A DNA stretch of 6,898 bases from an uncultured bacterium (GTDB taxonomy: Bacteria > Cyanobacteriota > Vampirovibrionia > Gastranaerophilales > Gastranaerophilaceae). Shown piece by piece: positions 1-6,132 of the stretch. Positions within the stretch are counted from its first letter, which is position 1. Every line of letters starts with the position of its first letter. The stretch is taken from NCBI GenBank assembly GCA_900554095.1, contig USGC01000093.1, positions 1 to 6,898 of the forward strand, written 5' to 3'. The translations under genes were made by a program, and so were the position numbers. The notes beneath the pieces were generated by a model. The model was not told the origin of the DNA, searched no databases, and worked only from the letters and a program-made list of their open reading frames with translations.

Positions 1-10
1 GGGAAAAATT

Positions 11-2059
11 TTATTGATGATCCCGATGACGAATTTCTGCCCGTTTGATTTTGCCGCCCAACGTCTTAGGAAGTTCGTCTACATATTCGATGATACGGGG
101 ATATTCGTAAGGCGCAGTGACTTTTTTTACATAATTCTGCGTTTCTTCATACGGAATTTGTTCTATAAAATCGTCAGTATCATTATAATAAAGCGAAGTC
201 CGCCAGCGCTTCACCGAGCCAATTCCGCCGTTATAAGACGCAATCGCGGATATATCAAGCCCTTCAAGCATGCTTTTCAATTCGGCATAATAATAATTAC
301 CAATAATAATATTAGATGTAGGATTAAAAAGGTTATATGAGCCGATTCCACGCTTAGCCGCGACTTCAGCAGCAGTAGAAGGCAAAATCTGCATTAAGCC
401 TTTTGCACCGGCAACGCTCACAGCATCAGGGTTAAAGTAGCTTTCTTCACGAACTATTGAAAGCATGAGTGGTGAATTATTTCCTGCATTATTAGCATAC
501 TTTTTGATTACATCATAGTAATGAATAGGATAAACAAGACGCCAGCGGACATCGTATTTATCAGGTTTTACATCTAGTTCATCCATGGCATTTCTTGCAA
601 GAATTACGGAATGCTGAAAATCGCCTTTTTTATACAAAACCCAGCTTTGAATAAATCCGTCTTGCGAACTTATTTCATTCAAAACGTCATAATCCTCAAG
701 ACTTGCCAAACGTTTAACCAGATTGCTTTTAGACTTGTAAGGATATTCAACAGGCTGCTCTTTAATATAATCTGTAATTATCGGCCCTGTCATGTGATTT
801 AGTTTTAAATATGCTCTATACGCGTAATACGAATCAGGATATTTAGCAATAACGCTTTTGTAATAGCCTAAATATTCACTGTAATCTCTTTGTTTTTCAG
901 CTATTCTACCCATCCAGTACATAACCATCGGCGTTGAGTTTGCGTTTTTAAATTTATTTAAATGGTCAAGTCCGATTTTTTTGGCATTTTCCAAATCATT
1001 TTTTCTGATTGCACTCAGGAAAACTTGGGACAATGCATCTGCTGAGAATTTACCGCTTGTATATTTCAGATACAAATGCTTATAACATTGACTTTGAGAG
1101 TTAGTTTCGCTGTAACGGCACTTTAAATTCATAATATAATCGCCGCCTTTTTTTTCAGCCATGGTGTAAAGCTTTGAGGCGGTATTGAACTTTGTATCAG
1201 AAGATATTTTCATATAAATATCCACCGCATCAAAAATATCTTGTTCATCAACATACGTAGAATATTTTTTTAAACCAGTTTCGGTTAAAGCCCTTGCTCT
1301 TGGGTAATTTCCCATTACATAGGCATTTTTTGCATCAAGTGCCCAGCTTTCAGACATAGAAGTTTTAGCAAGCAACTCTTTAACTCGCGGATATTCACCG
1401 AATTTATACAAAGATTTAGCCATTAAAAGGTAATCATCAGAAGCTATTTCTTTATTTAGCGAAAGCCAGTTGTCAATCGCATTCAACGCAAGTCTTCCTG
1501 AAGGAGCTTTTTTAAGATAGTGCCTGAATGCATCTTCCGCATCCTGTTTCTTTGAAAGCGGGAAGATTGTTTCAGAATCTTTTGTATAATATTTAACAAT
1601 CAAAACTCCGTAATAATATTCTGATGCAATCGCAAAATCACTGTCCGGCGCTTCTTTGATAATTTGGTCGAAATATTTTTTAGCAAGCTTAGGATTATCA
1701 TCGAGCAAAAGCTGAGCAGCTGAATATTTTGCACGGAGCGCGAGCGGGTTTTTAGGATAGTGGTTGAATACAAGCTGGTATTTTTTTATTGCAGAAGCGT
1801 TATCCCCTACAGCTTTTGCAGCCTCAGCCTGGTGATAAATTGCTGCAGGCTTCAGATCCGAAAACGGCGTAACCTTTGAAAATAAGTAATACGCGTTTGA
1901 ATAATCCCCTTTGTTATAATCAGCAAGTGCTTCTTTGTAAATATTGTCGACTTTTTGCGGAGTTTGGTACACCTTTGTAAAAAACAAACCTAATGCAAAA
2001 CATATTACAACGAAAGACGAGCCGATAATTATCTTTTCTTTTTTTTCCATCTCAATCAT
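11..2059 (-). CDS. slt: Slt70-like soluble/anchored lytic murein transglycosylase with TPR repeats
   Basis: Predicted periplasmic lytic transglycosylase that cleaves the MurNAc-GlcNAc bond of peptidoglycan with formation of 1,6-anhydroMurNAc. Length 682 residues, close to Slt70. Residues 1-9 are charged and 10-28 form one hydrophobic segment, which acts as signal anchor or uncleaved signal; there is no lipobox. Residues about 41-140 read as TPR-like helix pairs, followed by a long helical region. The C-terminal SLT domain starts near 525: REES at 537-540 places the catalytic Glu at 539, followed by AGAKGLMQILPSTA, then SYNGG at 608-612 and the EQIPYEETQNYV motif at 633-644. Start chosen at the first ATG; Met4 (2050) is the alternative, and neither has a Shine-Dalgarno sequence. 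It lies 70 bp downstream of galE on the same strand with no convincing terminator between, so co-transcription is possible. Family assignment is firm; the exact role (turnover or polysaccharide/secretion-associated) is not visible. Confidence 0.93.
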   Translation of the reverse strand: MIEMEKKEKIIIGSSFVVICFALGLFFTKVYQTPQKVDNIYKEALADYNKGDYSNAYYLFSKVTPFSDLKPAAIYHQAEAAKAVGDNASAIKKYQLVFNHYPKNPLALRAKYSAAQLLLDDNPKLAKKYFDQIIKEAPDSDFAIASEYYYGVLIVKYYTKDSETIFPLSKKQDAEDAFRHYLKKAPSGRLALNAIDNWLSLNKEIASDDYLLMAKSLYKFGEYPRVKELLAKTSMSESWALDAKNAYVMGNYPRARALTETGLKKYSTYVDEQDIFDAVDIYMKISSDTKFNTASKLYTMAEKKGGDYIMNLKCRYSETNSQSQCYKHLYLKYTSGKFSADALSQVFLSAIRKNDLENAKKIGLDHLNKFKNANSTPMVMYWMGRIAEKQRDYSEYLGYYKSVIAKYPDSYYAYRAYLKLNHMTGPIITDYIKEQPVEYPYKSKSNLVKRLASLEDYDVLNEISSQDGFIQSWVLYKKGDFQHSVILARNAMDELDVKPDKYDVRWRLVYPIHYYDVIKKYANNAGNNSPLMLSIVREESYFNPDAVSVAGAKGLMQILPSTAAEVAAKRGIGSYNLFNPTSNIIIGNYYYAELKSMLEGLDISAIASYNGGIGSVKRWRTSLYYNDTDDFIEQIPYEETQNYVKKVTAPYEYPRIIEYVDELPKTLGGKIKRAEIRHRDHQ

Positions 2060-2129
2060 TATTTTACAATATTATCAAAAATTTGTGTAAAATAAAAATA
2101 TTTCAAAAAAAGTTACAAAAGAAATTTTG

Positions 2130-3137
2130 CTAGACAATATCGGAAAGCGACTGAGCGGATTTAAGTTTTTTTTCCCATTCCCATGCACTTCTGATAATAT
2201 CGTCAATATTTTCATACTTAGCCTGCCAGCCCAGAACTCTTCGGGCTTTAGAGCAGCTGGCATATAGAATATCAGGTTCACCTTCGCGCGGTTCGCCGAT
2301 TTCTACTGAAACTTCCTGCCCGGTAACTCTTTCAACAGCGCTAATAACTTCTCTAACAGAAGTACCGTGTCCGGTACCAAGATTAAAGACATCACTTTTT
2401 GATCCGCTAAATAACCTTTCAACAGCAAGCCTGTGTGCGTATGCCAGATCTTCAACATGTACATAATCGCGTATACTTGTACCGTCAAGTGTGTGATGCT
2501 GATCACCGTAAATAACAAATTTTTCATTAGGTTCATCAATTGTCTTCAGAATTATCGGAATAATATGGGTTTCAGCGCTGTGAATTTCTCCAAGATTTTT
2601 CTCCGTGCTTGCGCCTGCTGCATTAAAATATCTTAAAGCAATATATTTTATCCCGTAAGCTTTGTCATAATCCCGCAAAATATGTTCAACCATCAATTTT
2701 GAACGGCCGTAAGGGCTAATCGGATTTTTCGGATGGTTTTCAGAAAGCGGGATGTAAACAGGTTCACCATATATTGCGCAGGATGACGAGAATACGATTT
2801 TCTTCACATGAAACTCCCTCATCACAGCAAGAAGATTTAAAGTATTTACCACATTATTATAATAGTACCTTTGCGGTGAAACAACAGATTGCGCAATTTT
2901 AGCTATTGCCGCAAAGTGAATAACCGCATCAAAGTCATTTTCAGCAAAAACCTTTTTTATCTCAGAAATATTCTTCAAATCTACGTCATAGGTTTTGCAG
3001 CCCTTAGTAAACTCGTGGCATCCCTGGCTGAAATTATCTAAAATAACACAGTTATAACCATGCTTTCTAAGTTCATACACTGTATGGCTTCCGATATATC
3101 CGGCACCGCCTGTTACTAAAATATTTTTCATATACAT
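2130..3137 (-). CDS. galE: UDP-glucose 4-epimerase (extended SDR family)
   Basis: Interconverts UDP-glucose and UDP-galactose using tightly bound NAD; cytoplasmic, Leloir pathway and surface-glycan precursor supply. Numbering from the Met at 3131 (333 residues, usual length), the Rossmann motif GGAGYIGSH is at 8-16, SSS at 115-117 (Ser117 matches E. coli Ser124), and the catalytic YGRSK gives Tyr141 and Lys145. Further family motifs are RYFNAAGA at 167-174, RDYVHVEDLA at 221-230 and NLGTGHGTSVREV at 250-262. The frame is open further upstream to 3176, but the promoter -10 box lies there, so that start is unlikely. The SD GAGGAA is 5 nt from the ATG at 3137 and 11 nt from the ATG at 3131; I chose 3137, although the homologous N-terminus begins at 3131. 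The residue aligned with the E. coli gatekeeper Tyr299 appears to be Leu289, so activity on UDP-GlcNAc/GalNAc is also possible. Confidence 0.93.
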   Translation of the reverse strand: MYMKNILVTGGAGYIGSHTVYELRKHGYNCVILDNFSQGCHEFTKGCKTYDVDLKNISEIKKVFAENDFDAVIHFAAIAKIAQSVVSPQRYYYNNVVNTLNLLAVMREFHVKKIVFSSSCAIYGEPVYIPLSENHPKNPISPYGRSKLMVEHILRDYDKAYGIKYIALRYFNAAGASTEKNLGEIHSAETHIIPIILKTIDEPNEKFVIYGDQHHTLDGTSIRDYVHVEDLAYAHRLAVERLFSGSKSDVFNLGTGHGTSVREVISAVERVTGQEVSVEIGEPREGEPDILYASCSKARRVLGWQAKYENIDDIIRSAWEWEKKLKSAQSLSDIV

Positions 3138-3142
3138 ATAAA

Positions 3143-3148
3143 TTCCTC
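3143..3148 (-). promoter_or_regulatory. Ribosome binding site of galE, deciding the start
   Basis: On the minus strand this reads GAGGAA. It sits 5 nt before the ATG at 3137 and 11 nt before the ATG at 3131, but downstream of the ATG at 3176. It therefore argues for a start at 3137 (or 3131) and against the longer reading frame. Confidence 0.7.
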
Positions 3149-3164
3149 GTATGGTATCATAAAT

Positions 3165-3195
3165 ATTATACGACATATTTTATATTAAGTTTAAA
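3165..3195 (-). promoter_or_regulatory. Promoter of galE (perfect -10, weak -35)
   Basis: The minus strand has a consensus TATAAT at 3165-3170. The -35 is weak: TTTAAA at 3190-3195 with a 19-bp spacer, or TAAACT at 3188-3193 with 17 bp. Transcription would begin near 3158, giving a leader of about 20 nt with the GAGGAA ribosome binding site. The box falls inside the N-terminal extension of the reading frame, so that extension would not be transcribed. The -35 assignment is the uncertain part. Confidence 0.6.
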
Positions 3196-3210
3196 TAAAA
3201 TTTAAAATAA

Positions 3211-3238
3211 TTTACATAACTAAATCTCATTTTATAAT
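3211..3238 (+). promoter_or_regulatory. Promoter of manC
   Basis: TTTACA at 3211-3216 (5 of 6 to consensus), a 16-bp spacer, then a perfect TATAAT at 3233-3238. Predicted start near 3245, leaving a leader of about 33 nt that ends in a purine-rich ribosome binding site. It is back-to-back with the galE promoter, so both genes share one control region of about 140 bp. A 12-bp AT palindrome, TATAATATTATA at 3238-3249, overlaps the predicted start point and may only reflect composition. Confidence 0.7.
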
Positions 3239-3277
3239 ATAATATTATAAGGAATAGGGAGAAAAGAGGATTAAAAG

Positions 3278-4666
3278 ATGTATTCAATAATACTAGCAGG
3301 AGGTTCAGGAAGCAGACTATGGCCATTGTCCCGGGAATTATACCCCAAACACCTTTTAAATTTAACGTCCTCAAAAAGTCTTTTGCAATCAACATTTGAA
3401 AGATTAAATTTTTGCATGCCTCAGGAAAATATTTTAAGCATTACCAACACCAAACATCTTGCAAATGTAAAAATGCAGTTAAAAGAATTAACTCCTGCCC
3501 CTCAAGTACTCGCAGAACCTGTATCAAAAAATACGGCCCCGGCAATTGCACTTGCAGTAAAGTATTTAATGCAGAAAATCGAAAATGACCCGATAATACT
3601 AGTTGTTCCGTCAGATCAGCTTATTGAAAACACCGAAAAGTTTGCTGCAACGGTTAAAAAAGGTGAAAAACTCGCCCAAGACGGTTATATAGTAACTTTC
3701 GGGATTGAACCCTCATACCCGGAAACCGGCTATGGCTACATTAACACAAGCGAAAATCTTAACAATTTTTATAAAGTAAAAAATTTCGTCGAAAAACCAG
3801 ATTACAAAACCGCGCAAAGCTACCTCAAAGCCAAAACCTATTTCTGGAACAGCGGCATTTTCATGTTTAAAGCCTCTGTAATTTTAAAAGAAATCCAAAA
3901 ACTTGCCCCTCAAATTTCTGAAATTTCAGACAAAATAGACTTCACAAAAAGCGATAATATTCCGTTTTTAGATTTTGATGAAATGCCAAACATTTCAATA
4001 GACTACGCTGTTATGGAAAAGTCTGACAACATAGCTTTAATCAAACTTGAAAGTGATTGGAATGATTTGGGATCTTGGGGGTCGATTTATGATGTAAGCC
4101 CCAAAGACAAAAATAATAATGTTTTTATAGGCCATGTTCTTGACGAGGGGTCAAAGAATTCATTTGTATACGCATCTTCCAAACTTGTTGCGACAATAGG
4201 ACTTGAAGACACTGTGATCGTTGAAACTGAAGACGCAATTCTTGCCTGCCGCAAAGACCGCACCCAAGATGTTAAAAAGATTTACGAAACCTTAAAAAAG
4301 CAAAACGACAACACACATCTTGTTCACAAAACCGTATACCGCCCATGGGGATTTTACACAGTAATAGCGCAGGGCGAAGGCTTCTTAACAAAAATTATTC
4401 ACGTGAACCCGAAACAAAAACTGTCCGTTCAATCACATAACCATCGAAGTGAACACTGGGTAGTGCTTTCAGGCACAGCGAAGGTAATCCTTGAAAGCAA
4501 AGAACTGATTTTAAACTCGGGTTACAGCGTTGACATACCGGTCAAAGCAATCCACTCTCTCCAAAACCCTTACGATGAGGCTGTAGAGGTAATTGAAGTC
4601 CAAAAAGGCGATTTACTGATAGAAGAAGACATTATTCGCTACGAAGACATGTACGGCCGCGCGTAA
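3278..4666 (+). CDS. manC: Mannose-1-phosphate guanylyltransferase / type II mannose-6-phosphate isomerase
   Basis: Bifunctional enzyme of the AlgA/XanB/ManC family: isomerises fructose-6-P to mannose-6-P and makes GDP-mannose from mannose-1-P and GTP, feeding surface polysaccharide or glycoconjugate synthesis. Length 462 residues, normal for the fused form. The N-terminal nucleotidyltransferase has AGGSGSRLWPLSR at 7-19 with Lys24, ETGYGYI at 149-155, FVEKPD at 170-175, WNSGIF at 190-195 and WNDLGSW at 261-267. The C-terminal cupin starts at RPWG 355-358, with candidate metal ligands Gln385, His387, Glu392 (in QSHNHRSEHW, 385-394) and His426. A small oddity is PSDQ at 111-114, where relatives usually have SDH/ADH. 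The start is supported by AGAGGA at 3265-3270, 7 nt upstream. It is divergent from galE and ends 7 bp from the convergent metalloprotein gene, with no terminator in the gap. A separate phosphomannomutase is not in the window. Confidence 0.95.
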   Translation: MYSIILAGGSGSRLWPLSRELYPKHLLNLTSSKSLLQSTFERLNFCMPQENILSITNTKHLANVKMQLKELTPAPQVLAEPVSKNTAPAIALAVKYLMQKIENDPIILVVPSDQLIENTEKFAATVKKGEKLAQDGYIVTFGIEPSYPETGYGYINTSENLNNFYKVKNFVEKPDYKTAQSYLKAKTYFWNSGIFMFKASVILKEIQKLAPQISEISDKIDFTKSDNIPFLDFDEMPNISIDYAVMEKSDNIALIKLESDWNDLGSWGSIYDVSPKDKNNNVFIGHVLDEGSKNSFVYASSKLVATIGLEDTVIVETEDAILACRKDRTQDVKKIYETLKKQNDNTHLVHKTVYRPWGFYTVIAQGEGFLTKIIHVNPKQKLSVQSHNHRSEHWVVLSGTAKVILESKELILNSGYSVDIPVKAIHSLQNPYDEAVEVIEVQKGDLLIEEDIIRYEDMYGRA

Positions 4667-4673
4667 CCGAGAA

Positions 4674-5465
4674 TTATGACTTAATCAAATCCGCCAATTC
4701 CAGGTAATACCCGTTTTCTAACCTGGTAAAAAATTGTTCGCAAGCAGTCGGCGCAATTGCTTCAACCCATTCGCGATCAAGGTACAAGCCCTCGATAAAC
4801 CGTGCAAAAAGCTCCGTGGGCTTGGTATAATACTTTTTAAATTTATTAATCTTTTTAGAAATCCTTGTCTGCTTTCTTACTGCGGATTTTAACCGAATAT
4901 ATGCCGCAAAAGCCCTTGGCATATCAGGAAAATCTTTTTCAATCGTATCAATTGTAAAAACCTTAGTCCGTAACCCCAAAAATCCGCCCATAACCTTTAC
5001 CCTGTCATATTTCAAAAGATATCGGGCGTCTGAGCGCTTAATATATTTTTCAAATTCCTTGAACTTTTTTGAGCGTAAAAAAGCCGGATAATCTTTTTTA
5101 ATAATTCTGTCAAACTCGATAATTTTTTCATGAACCCGCTCACGATGCTCGATTAAGCGGATACAGAGTGAATTTTCATCAACAAAATTTGTAACTTTAA
5201 AAAGCTCTTTTTCCAAAACAGGCGTGTCTAATCCAAACAGAACTTTAAGCGAGCCACCGGTTTTGGGCATATCAGGTTCAATTTTTGCGTGAATGTAGTG
5301 GGCAAATTCATGCAAAAGCGTTGGCACAAAGCGATTATCAGGGACATTTTTAGAAATATCGATTCTGTTATTCAAATAAAACCCATGATTACCGCGGGCT
5401 TTAGTCGTGGTATGGACTTCAATCCCAAGGGCTCTGAGGTAATTCACAAACGCTTTCTTATCCAT
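4674..5465 (-). CDS. HExxH zincin-like putative metallopeptidase, family not recognised
   Basis: Cytoplasmic protein of 263 residues (numbered from the Met at 5465), with no signal peptide or membrane segment. LLHEFAHYIH at 50-59 holds the zinc-protease signature: His52, catalytic Glu53, His56 (bases 5298-5312). A plausible third ligand is Glu218 in KPTELFARFIE (215-225), a pattern like the glutamate-bearing helix of gluzincins and of the zincin domains in mobile-element polyvalent proteins. The 160 residues between are helical and very rich in Lys/Arg/Glu (for example 134-144 and 195-212), so nucleic-acid or protein binding is conceivable. The frame extends upstream to an ATG at 5483, but that codon overlaps the -10 box of a strong promoter; the ATG at 5465 sits at the predicted transcription start. 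It follows a 72-residue gene and is near an Xre repressor, which recalls ImmA/ImmR pairs. Protease activity is inferred from the motif only; it could also be a general M48-like housekeeping peptidase. Confidence 0.75.
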   Translation of the reverse strand: MDKKAFVNYLRALGIEVHTTTKARGNHGFYLNNRIDISKNVPDNRFVPTLLHEFAHYIHAKIEPDMPKTGGSLKVLFGLDTPVLEKELFKVTNFVDENSLCIRLIEHRERVHEKIIEFDRIIKKDYPAFLRSKKFKEFEKYIKRSDARYLLKYDRVKVMGGFLGLRTKVFTIDTIEKDFPDMPRAFAAYIRLKSAVRKQTRISKKINKFKKYYTKPTELFARFIEGLYLDREWVEAIAPTACEQFFTRLENGYYLELADLIKS

Positions 5466-5471
5466 GATTAA

Positions 5472-5499
5472 ATTATAATGCAAAGCGCAGGCGGGTCAA
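5472..5499 (-). promoter_or_regulatory. Strong promoter of the HExxH gene, probably giving a leaderless mRNA
   Basis: On the minus strand: TTGACC at 5494-5499 (5 of 6), a 16-bp spacer, and perfect TATAAT at 5472-5477. The usual 6-7 nt from the -10 to +1 puts the start at about 5465-5466, which is the A of the ATG at 5463-5465. No Shine-Dalgarno sequence precedes that ATG. The boxes are directly visible; leaderless transcription is inference. Confidence 0.65.
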
Positions 5500-5505
5500 G
5501 CAGGG

Positions 5506-5724
5506 TTAAAGCACATCCTCAAACTCTCTTGAAAAATCATTCGCAGCAAAGGCCGCCTCACGCAACGGAGCAATTAAAATTAAAAGCCTGGAACACTCAT
5601 CGCTGGTATCCTCGTTGTACTGTGCATAAGAATACAAAATTTCCGAAAGATTTTTAATAGTCAGGATTTCATCTAAAATTTTATAAAACTTTTTTGCGCG
5701 GGCAATATCGTAATTTTCAAGCAT
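5506..5724 (-). CDS. Small acidic helical protein of unknown function
   Basis: I do not recognise this family. It is 72 residues with 14 acidic and 8 basic residues. Heptad-like hydrophobic spacing over 5-34 and 44-60 suggests two or three helices, and there is one cysteine (44). There is no signal peptide, membrane segment or metal motif. The start is supported by a ribosome binding site AAAGG (minus strand, 5731-5735) 6 nt before the ATG. It is divergent from the Xre repressor gene across an 83-bp control region and 40 bp upstream of the HExxH gene, which has its own promoter inside that gap. Size, charge and position would fit a partner, antirepressor or regulated target of the repressor, but nothing in the sequence proves this. 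Confidence 0.6.
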   Translation of the reverse strand: MLENYDIARAKKFYKILDEILTIKNLSEILYSYAQYNEDTSDECSRLLILIAPLREAAFAANDFSREFEDVL

Positions 5725-5736
5725 AAAACACCTTTC

Positions 5737-5770
5737 ATCAATTATACATATTATAATATCAACTATACAT
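5737..5770. repeat. Tandem 13-bp direct repeat, candidate operator of the Xre repressor
   Basis: ATCAATTATACAT at 5737-5749 and ATCAACTATACAT at 5758-5770 match at 12 of 13 positions and are exactly 21 bp apart, two turns of B-DNA, so proteins bound there would sit on the same face. An inverted partial copy, TATAATTG at 5779-5786, is the reverse complement of 5739-5746. A perfect palindrome ATATTATAATAT (5748-5759) lies between the two repeats. All overlap candidate -10 boxes. The repeats are seen directly; the operator role is inferred from the adjacent Xre gene, and AT-richness raises the chance of coincidence. Confidence 0.5.
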
Positions 5771-5778
5771 GATAAAAA
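5750..5778 (-). promoter_or_regulatory. Candidate promoter of the 72-residue gene
   Basis: The minus strand has TATAAT at 5750-5755, with a weak -35 (TTTTTA at 5773-5778, 17-bp spacer). The start near 5743 would leave a leader of about 19 nt that includes the AAAGG ribosome binding site. A second TATAAT at 5741-5746 is possible but would start inside the ribosome binding site. Both boxes lie in or between the 13-bp repeats. Confidence 0.4.
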
Positions 5779-5784
5779 TATAAT
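5779..5784 (+). promoter_or_regulatory. Candidate -10 box of the Xre gene
   Basis: Perfect TATAAT at 5779-5784, with only a poor -35 (ATATCA at 5756-5761, 17-bp spacer), as is common for repressor-controlled promoters. Start would be near 5791. A second option is TAAAAT at 5796-5801, which would place the start at the ATG itself (leaderless). No Shine-Dalgarno sequence is present before the ATG at 5808. Confidence 0.4.
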
Positions 5785-5807
5785 TGCAACTGGTTTAAAA
5801 TAAAATT

Positions 5808-6020
5808 ATGCAAGATAACGAATTAAGAAAAAACATAGCTGACAATATACGTCAATATCGTGCCAAACAAAGAATTTCACAAGAAAAATTGTCTGAAATG
5901 ACTGACATCAGCCAACAGCACATCTCAAACATCGAAAATGAACTTGTAAATCCAAGCATTGAGGTGCTGCTAAAAATTTCTACAGCCCTTAATGTAACGC
6001 TAAATGACTTGGTATATTAA
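5808..6020 (+). CDS. Stand-alone Xre/Cro-CI family helix-turn-helix regulator
   Basis: A 70-residue protein that is almost entirely one HTH_3 DNA-binding domain. Residues 5-19 form helix 1, ISQEKLSEMT (23-32) is the first HTH helix, and ISQQHISNIEN (34-44) is the recognition helix with the family-typical SNIENE turn. Helices 4 and 5 follow in PSIEVLLKISTALNVTLNDLV (49-69). It has no separate C-terminal oligomerisation or sensor domain, as in many phage, plasmid and chromosomal mini-repressors; it probably binds as a dimer. It is divergent from the 72-residue gene and faces a repeat-rich control region, so autoregulation and repression of the divergent unit are likely. It could be a remnant of a mobile element or a resident regulator of the neighbouring HExxH gene. 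Fold assignment is firm; target is inferred. Confidence 0.9.
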   Translation: MQDNELRKNIADNIRQYRAKQRISQEKLSEMTDISQQHISNIENELVNPSIEVLLKISTALNVTLNDLVY

Positions 6021-6059
6021 ACTCCGCAAGCCTCGGAATTACTGGTTTTGGTCTTCATT

Positions 6060-6131
6060 CCCCCTCCCCTGCACGGGAGAGAAAGCACGGAGTTTGCGAG
6101 CTAAGTGAGCATTACTCCTGCGGGTGAGGGG
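6060..6131. repeat. GC-rich imperfect palindrome; possible dispersed repeat and bidirectional terminator
   Basis: The left arm begins CCCCTC (6061-6066) and the right arm ends GAGGGG (6126-6131). Pairing continues as CCC 6067-6069 with GGG 6122-6124, GCA 6071-6073 with TGC 6119-6121, and GGAG 6076-6079 with CTCC 6115-6118: about 16 base pairs with small bulges, and a 35-nt loop. The loop contains GCGAGC and GTGAGC. An 8-bp inverted match (AAACTCCG 6019-6026 with CGGAGTTT 6088-6095) would allow a competing fold. Its base composition is unlike the AT-rich flanks. It fills the gap between two convergent genes, ending 1 bp before the stop codon of the oxidase gene. There is no proper T-tract on either side, so a terminator role is possible rather than shown; a REP/MITE-like element is the alternative. 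Confidence 0.6.
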
Positions 6132-6132
6132 C

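Noticed and set aside
14..340. Plus-strand open frame of 108 codons
   Set aside because: Lies opposite the catalytic domain of the transglycosylase, which has all family motifs; the translation is low-complexity with no recognisable domain.
2060..2100. Promoter directly before slt
   Set aside because: GATAAT and TAAAAT boxes exist but no -35 at proper spacing; in such AT-rich sequence these occur by chance.
2100..2128. Terminator after galE
   Set aside because: The only hairpin is five A/T-rich pairs, too weak to call although a T run follows.
2075..2539. Minus-strand open frames overlapping galE (2075-2281 and 2303-2539)
   Set aside because: Out-of-frame shadows of galE, whose frame is intact and carries every epimerase motif.
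3238..3249. 12-bp palindrome TATAATATTATA as an operator for manC
   Set aside because: Made only of A and T in a region of the same composition, and shares only a 9-mer with the 5748-5759 palindrome; not distinguishable from chance.
3180..3395. Minus-strand frame of 71 codons upstream of galE
   Set aside because: Covers the manC promoter and overlaps the conserved nucleotide-binding start of manC on the other strand; hydrophobic appearance is explained by AT-rich sequence.
5289..5471. Plus-strand frame of 60 codons
   Set aside because: Opposite the HExxH region of the metalloprotein gene; no ribosome binding site or domain.
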